Shown one piece after another: positions 7,785 through 15,437 of a stretch of 64,000 bases of DNA. The number at the start of each line of letters is the position of its first letter. The first letter of the stretch is position 1. Origin of the DNA: Flavobacterium algicola (GTDB taxonomy: Bacteria; Bacteroidota; Bacteroidia; Flavobacteriales; Flavobacteriaceae); NCBI RefSeq assembly GCF_022399565.1, contig NZ_JAJTUT010000004.1:178956-242955 (forward strand), written 5' to 3'. Made by a program: the position numbers and the translations under genes. The notes beneath the pieces are model-generated. The model was not told the DNA's origin. It made no database searches and saw nothing but the letters and a program-made list of their open reading frames with translations.

Positions 7785-9038
7785 TTACAAGTTCTTTAGC
7801 TTTTGTCTTCTAAAACGTTCATATAAATGGTATTTTACCCCTTTTGAGTTTTGAGAACTATAGATACCAACAGATCCAGAGGCGAGGTAGGCTATACCAC
7901 AAGCCAATGCGATGTAAAGTCCGCTTTCGAGACCAAAAAGTTCAATTCCCATAGCAGTGCAAGCGATAGGCGTGTGAGTTGCACCAGAAAACACTGCAAC
8001 AAAACCCATACCTGCGAGTAACGCAATTGGTAACGGAATTATCAGAGAAAGTGCACTGCCCAGTGTTGCGCCTACAAAAAAAAGTGGAGTAACTTCTCCG
8101 CCTTTGAAGCCACAACCTAGGGTAAAGCCAGTAAATAATATCTTTAATAAAAAATCAAAATTTGCACTAGGGGTTGTAAATGCATCTACAATCACGGGAA
8201 CTCCCAATCCTACAAATTTTTGTACGTCAAAAAAATGAATCGCAATAGCTAAAATTGCACCACCTATAAACGGACGTAAGGGAGGGTACGAAATATATTT
8301 TGCAAATATTTTACCCCAGAGGTGGGTCGTTCTAGAAAAGGTCATCGCTGCCAAACCGAAAAGAAGACTTGCTAACAAAGACCATAAAATAATTGAAACA
8401 GTCCAAGTCGGAAGTGTAGGAATAGCATAGTGCGTGTGACCAACTGCCCAAAAACCGACCGTAAAATGAGCAACGTAGGCTACTAAAAAAGATAAAATAA
8501 TAGTTTTTAAATTTATTTTACTGCAATACAATACCTCTATTGCAAATATAGCTCCAGCTAGTGGTGTTCCAAAAATTGATGCAAACCCCGCACTGATTCC
8601 CATAACAATTAAGGTTCTGCGTTCCCGATTTTCTAATTTAAAAATTACTTTAAATTGATCGGCAATTGCACCACCCATTTGTACGGCTGTTCCTTCTCGC
8701 CCTGCTGAGCCTCCAAAAAGATGAGTGATCAAGGTACCAAATAAAACAAAAGGTGCCATCTTGAGAGGAATCAATTTAGTAGGTTTATCATATTCCTCAA
8801 GTAATTGATTATTGCCCTTCACAACGGAAGCTCCAAAATAAAAATAAGTGAGCCCAATAACCAGACCACCTAGAGGTAATAACCAGATAATCCATGAATT
8901 ATCGATTCGCACTTGAGTCACCCATTCTAAAGAAACCAAGAAAAAAGCAGAGGCCGAACCAGAAAAAATGCCTATCAAAACACAAATGAAAATCCATTTG
9001 AGTATGATAGGCAGTGTAATAGTGACTTTTTCTAACAT
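7785..9038 (-). CDS. CLC-type antiporter, probably fluoride-specific (CLC-F / EriC-F)
   Basis: A 417-residue polytopic CLC-family protein with about 10-12 hydrophobic helices. The gating Glu lies in GREGT (residues 113-117) rather than the chloride-type GREGP, and the position of the chloride-filter GSGIP is occupied by GNNQ (residues 75-78). An Asn or Met there, with GREGT, is the published mark of the fluoride/proton CLC-F branch. Glu166 (AIFAIEVLY) matches the proton-path glutamate of CLC-ec1. FKGGEVTPLFF and TPIACTAMGIELFG complete the pore. It is 40 bp behind a Rid-family gene and probably co-transcribed. The CLC fold is certain; fluoride specificity is an inference. Confidence 0.85.
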   Translation of the reverse strand: MLEKVTITLPIILKWIFICVLIGIFSGSASAFFLVSLEWVTQVRIDNSWIIWLLPLGGLVIGLTYFYFGASVVKGNNQLLEEYDKPTKLIPLKMAPFVLFGTLITHLFGGSAGREGTAVQMGGAIADQFKVIFKLENRERRTLIVMGISAGFASIFGTPLAGAIFAIEVLYCSKINLKTIILSFLVAYVAHFTVGFWAVGHTHYAIPTLPTWTVSIILWSLLASLLFGLAAMTFSRTTHLWGKIFAKYISYPPLRPFIGGAILAIAIHFFDVQKFVGLGVPVIVDAFTTPSANFDFLLKILFTGFTLGCGFKGGEVTPLFFVGATLGSALSLIIPLPIALLAGMGFVAVFSGATHTPIACTAMGIELFGLESGLYIALACGIAYLASGSVGIYSSQNSKGVKYHLYERFRRQKLKNL

Positions 9039-9078
9039 TAATTTGTTTTAAAGTAGGAATGCAGTCCAAAGATTTTGT

Positions 9079-9465
9079 TTATTCAGAAAGAACAGCTGTC
9101 AATTCAATTTCAACCAAATATTCAGGTGCAACAAGTTGATTAATTCCGTAAAAACCTGTCGTAGGTTTGATATCTTTAAAAAAGGTAGCATGAGCAGTAG
9201 CAACAGCTTCAAAAGTACTTACATCTGTAGTAAAGATACGAGTACGAATTACATCTTTCATACCTGAGTTCAATTCTTCCAATACTTTTTCAACTCTCTC
9301 CAATATATTTAGAGTTTGAGCATGAGCATCATCAGCTTTTACATTTTCACCATCAATAATGGCTACGGTACCCGAAACTTCAATAATGTTACCTATGCGC
9401 ACTGCACGACAATATCCCATTTTATCTTCCCATGGTGAACCTGTAAGGATGTTTTCTCTTTTCAT
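9079..9465 (-). CDS. Rid-family (YjgF/YER057c) protein without the RidA arginine
   Basis: A 128-residue single-domain Rid protein of usual length, with VRIGNIIEVSGTVAI, ARTRIFTTD-like RTRIFTTDVSTFEAV and the C-terminal YLVEIELTAV. RidA members use a conserved Arg in PARS to deaminate imines and enamines such as 2-aminoacrylate. Here the aligned segment is PTTG (residues 101-104), with Thr103 in place of Arg, so it belongs to a non-RidA subgroup whose activity is unknown. It is first in a two-gene unit with the CLC-F-like antiporter. The fold is certain; the function is open. Confidence 0.88.
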   Translation of the reverse strand: MKRENILTGSPWEDKMGYCRAVRIGNIIEVSGTVAIIDGENVKADDAHAQTLNILERVEKVLEELNSGMKDVIRTRIFTTDVSTFEAVATAHATFFKDIKPTTGFYGINQLVAPEYLVEIELTAVLSE

Positions 9466-9847
9466 ATTATTTATTTTGACTTGATTATTAGTGTGTTGTG
9501 TTGTTATTGTAACTTTGGTATATTTTTTGCAATTTAAAAAAAAATGTGAAATAACAAACCTTCGAATTCGTTTTAAAAAATGTAAATAGTAGGATTGTTA
9601 CCTATCTAGTTTATTTTCGAAAATAAAAAAGTTTAAAATTTCATTTCGCAGATTAAAATGGGTATTCTGTATCTAATATATTAGTGATTCACCTGAAGTT
9701 GAACATTATTTTAATTTCAAATGAAATGCATTTCGTGCTAAGGAGGATAATAAAGTAAAGTTAAATTGAAGTCTAAAAGTTATTTATGAACTTGTAGTTT
9801 CTATTTTTGAAAAATAAAACAACAAATTGAGTCTTTAAAAGTACGCT
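9466..9847. other. Intergenic region between divergent transcripts
   Basis: A very AT-rich stretch without a credible gene. It must hold the promoter of the Rid/CLC pair on the minus strand and that of the secreted protein on the plus strand. I looked for a fluoride riboswitch on the minus strand and saw none. A clear -7 box for the plus-strand gene lies near its right end. Confidence 0.6.
9802..9809 (+). promoter_or_regulatory. -7 promoter element of the secreted-protein gene
   Basis: TATTTTTG, a full match to TAnnTTTG, 38 bp before the start codon. The -33 region is weak (no clean TTTG 19-20 bp upstream), so only the -7 box is claimed. Confidence 0.5.
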
Positions 9848-10558
9848 ATGAAGAAGTTTCTTTTTTTTATATGTATGTTGGGAATAACCACAACGGGTTA
9901 CTCACAATTTGAGTTGAATAAAACCTTCAAGGTGATTCCGCCTACAGCAATACCACCCACAGCCACAAAGAAAGAGACACCTAAAAAAGTAGATGATAAA
10001 GATTTATTTGCAGTGGTTCCCGTGGTGGACCCAAAAGATGTAAAACCAATTACTGAAGACCCCACATATTCTAATGGAATCGAACCAGAGCCTTTTTCTA
10101 TGATTGTAAAAAAACCTGATTTTGATGATCCTGGTCAAGTATTAAAAAATAAATTAAGTCAAAGTTTAGAGCATTCGCTTGTTAGTAGAGGCATGAAGGT
10201 TGACCCTAGAAACTTAGTCCAAATCGATGTAAATTTTGGTGATATTAGAACAAAATCAAAGTATTTTGATGTAATGTGTCGTGATTTTGGAGAAATAGAT
10301 GGCGATTTGATAAAAGCTACTTTAAATAATCGTGATGTAGAAAGTCGCCTATTATTACAGAATAGATACAAAACTTTCCGAATTACATTTAAGGAAGGAA
10401 TTAATACTTTTGAACTTGAAGCCTTGAATCGCGGTACGTTGGGAGGGAATACAGCTGAATTTCAAATTTATGACGATACGGGTAAATTAGTTCGTTCCGA
10501 TTTCTGGGAAAATTGGGATACTGGCGTAAAAGGTAAATTTATAATTGTAAAGGAGTAA
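9848..10558 (+). CDS. Secreted protein of unknown function
   Basis: A 236-residue protein with a signal peptide (MKKFLFFICMLGITTTGYSQ). A low-complexity Pro/Thr/Lys stretch follows (PPTAIPPTATKKETPKK), then a folded part from about residue 80 rich in beta-strand patterns, including QIDVNFGDIRTKSKYFDVMC and FRITFKEGINTFELEALNRG. The second half reads like a beta-sandwich that may bind a ligand or partner at the cell surface, but I recognise no named family. Transcribed alone, between its own promoter and a shared terminator. Confidence 0.75.
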   Translation: MKKFLFFICMLGITTTGYSQFELNKTFKVIPPTAIPPTATKKETPKKVDDKDLFAVVPVVDPKDVKPITEDPTYSNGIEPEPFSMIVKKPDFDDPGQVLKNKLSQSLEHSLVSRGMKVDPRNLVQIDVNFGDIRTKSKYFDVMCRDFGEIDGDLIKATLNNRDVESRLLLQNRYKTFRITFKEGINTFELEALNRGTLGGNTAEFQIYDDTGKLVRSDFWENWDTGVKGKFIIVKE

Positions 10559-10645
10559 TTTTTTATTCGAAATGTATGTGCAACTTCTGTTCATGACTAC
10601 TAAAGATTTTTAAGCTGGTATATTCAGTTTTTATTATAAAAAAAA

Positions 10646-10670
10646 TGGCAACTGAATATATCAGTTGCCA
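10646..10670 (-). terminator. Terminator between convergent genes
   Basis: Perfect 10-bp stem TGGCAACTGA / TCAGTTGCCA with loop ATATA. On the minus strand it is followed by eight T; on the plus strand the T run is short, so it mainly ends the lipoprotein gene and may also serve the plus-strand gene. Confidence 0.8.
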
Positions 10671-10692
10671 ATTTTAGTTGTCAAACTATTTT

Positions 10693-11187
10693 TTATTTTG
10701 TAGCTGTACTATCTGCGCAAGCCACAGCATCAAATTTATATTTTACATTGTCATAATCGATTTTTGTTCCTTTCTCGAAATAAGAAGCTCCCATGGTGGT
10801 TACTATTTGACCATTTCCAAGAATGAGTTGATTATTACGTTTTAAAAAAGCCATTGGGTTCTTGAAAGTAATCTTTTTATTTTCGCCTTCAATAAAGGTA
10901 TAGCTTGCATATAAGGTATCACCACTAAATTTCCCGACAACTTCTCCACTTCTAACTGGCGTATTGGCAATATTCATCATAAGATCACCGGTTATTTCAC
11001 CATCTTCCAAAGTATTAATCTGTAAATCGAGTGTGTCTGCCTCATAAATTGCTTTGTAGCAGTCAGTGCTTATTATTTTAGCGGTTTCTACTTTTTTATC
11101 TTTATCTGCATTCTCAGATTCATTGTTTTTGCAACTCTGTAAAGCAATTGAAAGTAAAGCGAAACACCATATACTTTTGTTTTTCAT
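10693..11187 (-). CDS. Lipoprotein of unknown function
   Basis: A 164-residue lipoprotein (signal FALLSIALQSC, then an acidic and Lys-rich spacer ENADKDKK). The rest is a predicted small beta-barrel: TDTLDLQINTLEDGEITGDL-like strands, FSGDTLYASYTFIEGENKK and LILGNGQIVTTMG. The pattern of a substrate-independent beta-barrel with a pair of cysteines (TDCYKA and VACADS) is reminiscent of NlpE-like or META-like lipoproteins, but the match is too weak to name. It stands alone with its own terminator. Confidence 0.75.
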   Translation of the reverse strand: MKNKSIWCFALLSIALQSCKNNESENADKDKKVETAKIISTDCYKAIYEADTLDLQINTLEDGEITGDLMMNIANTPVRSGEVVGKFSGDTLYASYTFIEGENKKITFKNPMAFLKRNNQLILGNGQIVTTMGASYFEKGTKIDYDNVKYKFDAVACADSTATK

Positions 11188-11445
11188 AATATAGTAGTTT
11201 TAATTAATAATCAATAGCTAAGTTATGTATAAAAACTTAAGAATGTAAATAGAACGGCTGTTTTTTACAATTGTGTGCAGACTTTGATAGTCTTCTACTT
11301 GAGTAAGAATATTAAATATATTTATGATTTTAGCTATTTGTAGATAAGCAGAAATTTATTCTCATAGTTAAAGTTTAACGTTTAGCTGCTATTTTTTAAT
11401 GAATCTTGATGCATCTATTTTAATAGAAATCTTATATGTTAATTA

Positions 11446-12009
11446 CTAGCTTCGCAGCGGAATTGTATAACCAATTGCTAATGCTCCTGCAATTTGCTGT
11501 ACTAAAGGTTGGAAATAATAAGTAAAGGCAATATCAAGATTATGGTTGCGACCAATTGATAGCCCTAAACTAAACGGAATATGATGTATAATTCCGCTTT
11601 CGTCACGTTCTGAGTAGGGTGTAATAGATTTGAAACGTCCTATAGAAGCACCAATACCAGATTCTACATAGGGAGCAATATAAGGGATTGGAAAAGTTAG
11701 TCTAGCTTTTGCTCCCAATAGTAGTGCATTTGTGGTGGCTTTATAGGGTGTAAAATTGCCGTTTATATCTGTACCATTCGACTTGGTAAATAGTACACCT
11801 GCATAAGGTCGAAAAGCAATCCATTTACTAGCTGTTAATACATATTCTGCCTGCGCATAAACCCCACTGTTTATAATATCAACTTCTTCCTCATACGGGA
11901 ACGTCAAGCCATAACCAAACGAAAGGTTAAGTGATCTTTCTTTTATAAATTGCGCATCCATTTGATTGGTTATCAATGCGTATAAAACGATTAGGGCTGC
12001 TTTTTTCAT
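11446..12009 (-). CDS. Outer-membrane beta-barrel protein
   Basis: 187 residues when started at the ATG at 12009 (MKKAALIVLYALITNQMDAQ, a signal peptide). An upstream in-frame ATG would add 23 residues that do not fit a signal peptide. After the signal come alternating hydrophobic strands typical of an eight-stranded barrel of the OmpA-N/OprF type: SLNLSFGYGLTFPY, AQAEYVLTASKWIAFRPYAG, LLLGAKARLTFPIPYIAPYV, SLGLSIGRNHNLDIAFTYYF, ending in an aromatic or hydrophobic strand. Function is unknown. It stands alone. Confidence 0.75.
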   Translation of the reverse strand: MKKAALIVLYALITNQMDAQFIKERSLNLSFGYGLTFPYEEEVDIINSGVYAQAEYVLTASKWIAFRPYAGVLFTKSNGTDINGNFTPYKATTNALLLGAKARLTFPIPYIAPYVESGIGASIGRFKSITPYSERDESGIIHHIPFSLGLSIGRNHNLDIAFTYYFQPLVQQIAGALAIGYTIPLRS

Positions 12010-12272
12010 TTTTTCTTGTAGGATTAATTTTCCTGCAAGTGTAAGCAACTTTGATGAATTTGCAAAATAACCACCCAAGTTTTTTCTGTCTTTTATAATT
12101 ACAAAAATCAGCGGTAAAATGGTGAAGTTTAATGGTATTTATTGTGGTAAGGGAGCTTTTTGGTTTTTAGAAGTATCAGGGAGTTTTGAGATTATGTCAA
12201 CTATTGTCTATAATTGTTGGGATTAGACTTTTTTTAAATCTACTGACAGATAGCTGTGGTAAGAGATAGTAT

Positions 12273-12674
12273 GTGGGCACATGCTGGAAGCTATCACAAA
12301 GGGGCTATTTAGCAAATATTATTCTAGCAGAGTGTGGAGATTTGCACCGTTTTAATAATGAAAGCCAATTTAGTTCCTTTATTGAATTAGTTCCCGGAAT
12401 TTACAACAGTGACGATAGTGAGAAATGTTTAGGAATTACGCCGAGGAGTCGATCTCACCTTAGGAGTTATTTAGTAGAAGCCGATTGGATCGCTATTAGA
12501 AAAGATACAGAAATGCAGAATTACTACCGAAAACATCAAGGAAAAAACGTAAAAAGTGTCATTATAAAAGTTGCCCATAAAATGGCCCGCAGAATTTTAT
12601 CAGTCATCAAAACGGAAACTGCTTATCAAATAAATAAAAATTTAGTCCCGACAGACATCGGGGTAGAACAATAA
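12273..12674 (+). pseudogene. IS110-family transposase remnant (C-terminal part)
   Basis: About 133 codons match the C-terminal transposase_20 domain of IS110/IS116/IS902 enzymes: ANIILAECGDLHRFNNESQF, then FIELVPGIYNS, then ITPRSRSHLRSYLVEADW, the run that holds the conserved helix-hairpin-helix and serine region. The N-terminal RuvC-like DEDD domain (some 200 residues) is missing and there is no proper start, so the gene is dead. A poly-A/T hairpin follows near 12940. It abuts the left border of the cassette array. It is decayed and could not act itself. Confidence 0.85.
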
Positions 12675-13008
12675 AATTAACCTTCTTAACAAGCTCAATC
12701 ATACAAGAAAAATAGACTACAAAACAGCCATGGTGGTTCAATCAAATGAAGCCACAACTCAAAGTCGGTAGCTATTTTATTTATTGCTTCGCTAGTTCAA
12801 GCGAAGCTCTTGGGTCTTACAATCATACTGATGCTGGTGGCTGCCAAAAGCAGACCACACATAGGAGTGTGAGCTTTAAGATTATGAAAGGAAACAATAT
12901 GAAACAAAAGAGGAATAAATTCTTGGCATCATTGAAAAAGTTAGAATAACTTTTTCAGTCCTATGCCTTCGGCGGACAAAAAGTTGTTTCCAACTTTTTC
13001 AACAAGCC
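12675..13008. other. Decayed IS flank, no gene
   Basis: Non-coding residue of the IS110-type element. It holds a hairpin GCTTCGC / GCGAAGC (12786-12807), a terminator-like stem GAAAAAGTT / AACTTTTTC near 12935-12960, and a second stem AAAAAGTTG / CAACTTTTT near 12980-13000. A short open frame of 67 codons here has no family resemblance and is not called. Confidence 0.5.
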
Positions 13009-13107
13009 GTTGGGCTGGAATTCTATACTCGAAAAACACCCTACATATAACCCTCTCAAAAGTTGTTAATAACTAAACGATGCTTTACATAGGAATGGCT
13101 GTTAGGT
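13009..13107. repeat. Left border of the array: degraded attC-like site (site A)
   Basis: The right core GTTAGGT (13101-13107) preceded by AGGAATGGCT resembles the right half of the neighbouring site. Another core-like GTTGGGC stands at 13009-13015. A matching left arm is not evident between them, so this site is partial or eroded, next to the IS110 remnant. Confidence 0.5.
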
Positions 13108-13114
13108 GTTGTTT

Positions 13115-13882
13115 TTATTTTTTGTCAATATATGTTTTTTTGTATTCTGTGGTTAATAATCCTTTATTTTTCTCCTCGTCAAACATATACTTGTCATCAT
13201 GTCCGAACCAACCTACTCCGTCCGCTTTAAATGTTTTGGAATTAGCATCTTTCACTAATTTATTATGGAAAAAAACATGATTTTTATCTTTTATGTATTT
13301 TGAAGGTTTCGCTGGTTCATTCATGAAATAAGATTTTATAATCTCTGCTGATTCATAATCTAATGAGTCAACTCTTAAAGTTTGGTAGTAATAGTAGCGA
13401 TTATCTTTTCCCCAATTTTCGTCAATTGCAACAAAGAGGTGTGGAGTTACCTTCTCTAATTTGTCAAATTCATAATAAACATTATTCTTGTCAAGTGACC
13501 ATAGAAGATCTTTAATAACTTTAAAAGTAGTTGGTTCTGCACCCATGATTCTAGCATCTGTCCTTCCAAACTGCAAGAGATACACATTTTTTTTGTCTTT
13601 CCAGTAATAATCTTTTACGTGTCCAAAGGTTTTTGGGTCAGCATTTTCTAATATTGACGTATCAATGAAAACATGATTTTTGTCCAATGCAAGGTCAATA
13701 TTCAAATTGTGATCTATTACTTTGAAAGTTTCATAATCCGCATTTTTAACTTCTGCATAATTAACTCCTATTCTTGCTTCATTTGAACTTCTCAAATAAA
13801 CCTTTCCATCTTTCTTGGTGTAACCTGTACAACTGGAAATAAAAACAGCTATTAATCCGTATATGATTTGTTTGATTTTCAT
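13115..13882 (-). CDS. DKNYY-repeat lipoprotein (cassette unit 1)
   Basis: 255 residues from the ATG at 13882, where MKIKQIIYGLIAVFISSC forms a lipoprotein signal; a longer frame upstream runs into the palindromic site and is rejected. The body is built of repeats of about 30 residues that each contain D-K-N-x-V/Y-Y/F: LDKNHVFIDTS, KDKKNVYLLQFGR, LDKNNVYYEFD, KDNRYYYYQTL, KDKNHVFFHNKL. These are DKNYY-family repeats, found in many bacterial surface lipoproteins, of unknown function. Its start is about 29 bp from one site core and its stop 8 bp from the next, so it fills its unit. A role in defence, surface binding or immunity is open. Confidence 0.85.
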   Translation of the reverse strand: MKIKQIIYGLIAVFISSCTGYTKKDGKVYLRSSNEARIGVNYAEVKNADYETFKVIDHNLNIDLALDKNHVFIDTSILENADPKTFGHVKDYYWKDKKNVYLLQFGRTDARIMGAEPTTFKVIKDLLWSLDKNNVYYEFDKLEKVTPHLFVAIDENWGKDNRYYYYQTLRVDSLDYESAEIIKSYFMNEPAKPSKYIKDKNHVFFHNKLVKDANSKTFKADGVGWFGHDDKYMFDEEKNKGLLTTEYKKTYIDKK

Positions 13883-13911
13883 TGTCTTCTCACTTTTTTT
13901 CTTAAAATAAC

Positions 13912-14035
13912 ACCTAACGGTTTGCTGCTTTGAGATGGCTGGAAGTTCGTAACCGCTAATTTTTCGGCTTAACGAAAACTTGATACGAAACGGTAATTCC
14001 ACTAAATTCCAGCTAGCTCAAAATGGCAGTTGGGC
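13912..14035. repeat. attC-like palindromic site B
   Basis: 124 bp from core ACCTAAC (13912-13918) to core GTTGGGC (14029-14035). Arms TTTGAG / CTCAAA (13929-13934 and 14017-14022) and CTGGAA / TTCCAG (13939-13944 and 14007-14012) pair. From core to arm there are 10 nt on the left and 6 nt on the right. The centre carries TTTTTCGGCTTAA, shared with sites C and E. Confidence 0.75.
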
Positions 14036-14043
14036 AATCGTAT

Positions 14044-14667
14044 TTATGACATATTACAATTGTTAGATTTGTAATAAACGCCATTATTCTTCAACTTAAA
14101 GTTTCCAATTGAGTCTATTTCGACTTTTATAGATTCCTTTGTTTCGGGGCAACCTTTAGCTTTCATCATATATAATTCAAATCCATTAGTTGTCTTTTTA
14201 AACGAACCCGCTTTTTTTTCTTTATGGTCAAACCACAAATCATACATTTCTAAAATTAGAATAGCTTCTGCAAGATTATCAATTTTGCCAATGAATTTTT
14301 TCATTTCTGTTTCATCTGTGACATAATGAACATCATCGTTTTCAATATATGTAACATATGAAAAACAAGTCCCTGGTAAACATCCATTAAAGAAACCTGA
14401 TTGAGGAGGATAAAAAGTATAACTATTTCTAATTAATGTATCACCATATTTTCTAATCACCTCTTTTTTATTTTTATATAAATCGGGTGTGAATGTAGCA
14501 TAATCCCAATAGATATAATCTTTATTTGGTTTTATCTGTTCAATTAGTTTATTTCTATCTAGATATTCATCGTTAATTTTAGTAAAACCATTTTCAATTC
14601 GGACAAAATTCTTACTACAAGAAATTAAACTAAAAAAAATTAATATTGATACTTTTTTCATTCGCAT
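14044..14667 (-). CDS. Small lipoprotein of unknown function (cassette unit 2)
   Basis: 207 residues; MRMKKVSILIFFSLISC gives a lipoprotein signal, and an internal ATG two codons on (14661, MKKVSIL) is an equally good start. The mature part starts SKNFVRIENGFTKIND and has no motif I recognise; a CPGTC-like pair of cysteines (FNGCLPGTCFSYV) and two more near the end (KGCPETKE, KSNNCNMS) could form disulfides. It lies alone in its unit, with its stop 8 bp from one site core and its start 17 bp from the other. Similar lone lipoproteins are common cargo of cassette-like units. Confidence 0.75.
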   Translation of the reverse strand: MRMKKVSILIFFSLISCSKNFVRIENGFTKINDEYLDRNKLIEQIKPNKDYIYWDYATFTPDLYKNKKEVIRKYGDTLIRNSYTFYPPQSGFFNGCLPGTCFSYVTYIENDDVHYVTDETEMKKFIGKIDNLAEAILILEMYDLWFDHKEKKAGSFKKTTNGFELYMMKAKGCPETKESIKVEIDSIGNFKLKNNGVYYKSNNCNMS

Positions 14668-14683
14668 TTTGGTTTAATATGTT

Positions 14684-14814
14684 GCCCAACGTGTCGCGGC
14701 TTGCAGAAGTGACGAACTTCGTGACCGATTATTTTCGGTTAAGATAAAATTTCTTGCGAAAGATAAACGTGAATTTACCACATATTTCGCCATTTTTGCA
14801 AACCGCTGTTAGGC
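14684..14814. repeat. attC-like palindromic site C
   Basis: 131 bp from core GCCCAAC (14684-14690) to core GTTAGGC (14808-14814). Arms 14696-14711 and 14791-14806 pair at 13 of 16 positions. The core-to-arm spacer is 5 nt on the left (GTGTC) and 1 nt on the right. TTTTCGGTTAA lies near the centre (14732-14742), and the stretch before it resembles site B. Confidence 0.8.
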
Positions 14815-14819
14815 GACGT

Positions 14820-15437
14820 TTATTTTATAGCATTTTTAATAATATCAATTAATTGTTGTTTATTTTGCGTGTGTGGATTTGTTAATTCACCAACTAATTG
14901 TTCTAATATATTTGGCCCTATATTTTGATATGCTTTAGCTCTTTCTTCGACAGTACTTAATCTGAATAGTTCGCAGAAAGTAATAGTTTCACTTCCTTTT
15001 GTTGTTTTTGCGACAAATAAACAATTTTGAATAATGTCGATGTGATTTGAATAATCATCATAGTGAGCGTGAACTATTTTAAAATTTGTTCCATCAGCAG
15101 GATAATTTGCATTTGCATTGTACAGAACTGGTTTAGTACTTTTCTTTGTATTACAAGCAGGACAACTTAAGGCTAAGTTTAGAGATTTAAAAGTAAAGTT
15201 AGGGTATTCTGACTTTGGAATTATATGTTCAATATCTACTTGTTTAATGTCAAAGCCTAGTTGATACTTACAATAACAACATAAATTGTTTTGTTGAGCT
15301 CGTAAATGTGTTATAATGTTTTGCTTGATTGGATTAAAGACAATCTTTACCCAATCATTATGAGTACTGAAATTTTGAGAAATAATCGCCGTTTCAACAG
15401 CTGTAAAATTATATGGAGTTTGAATACTATTACTCAT
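14820..15437 (-). CDS. HNH endonuclease, PtuB-like (Septu-type, cassette unit 3)
   Basis: 205 residues from the ATG at 15437 (MSNSIQTPYNF). The HNH nuclease core is complete: CCYC at 53-56, DIEHIIPKS at 69-77 (Glu70-His71), Asn87 in SLNLALSCPAC, and the second zinc pair CPAC at 92-95. This zinc-ribbed HNH type is found as PtuB of Septu and beside retron ATPases. Its start overlaps the stop of the ATPase gene by 8 bp, so translation is coupled. Septu pairs protect against phages, PtuA sensing and PtuB cutting nucleic acid. An alternative start 5 codons upstream is possible. Assignment as Septu-like rests on gene pairing and motifs, not on a test. Confidence 0.85.
   Translation of the reverse strand: MSNSIQTPYNFTAVETAIISQNFSTHNDWVKIVFNPIKQNIITHLRAQQNNLCCYCKYQLGFDIKQVDIEHIIPKSEYPNFTFKSLNLALSCPACNTKKSTKPVLYNANANYPADGTNFKIVHAHYDDYSNHIDIIQNCLFVAKTTKGSETITFCELFRLSTVEERAKAYQNIGPNILEQLVGELTNPHTQNKQQLIDIIKNAIK

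Noticed and set aside
9466..9847. Fluoride riboswitch upstream of the Rid/CLC unit
   Set aside because: No stretch matches the conserved crcB RNA pairing pattern by eye, so I do not annotate one.
12746..12949. 67-codon frame behind the IS110 remnant
   Set aside because: No family match, odd composition, and it overlaps hairpins of the IS flank; most likely chance.
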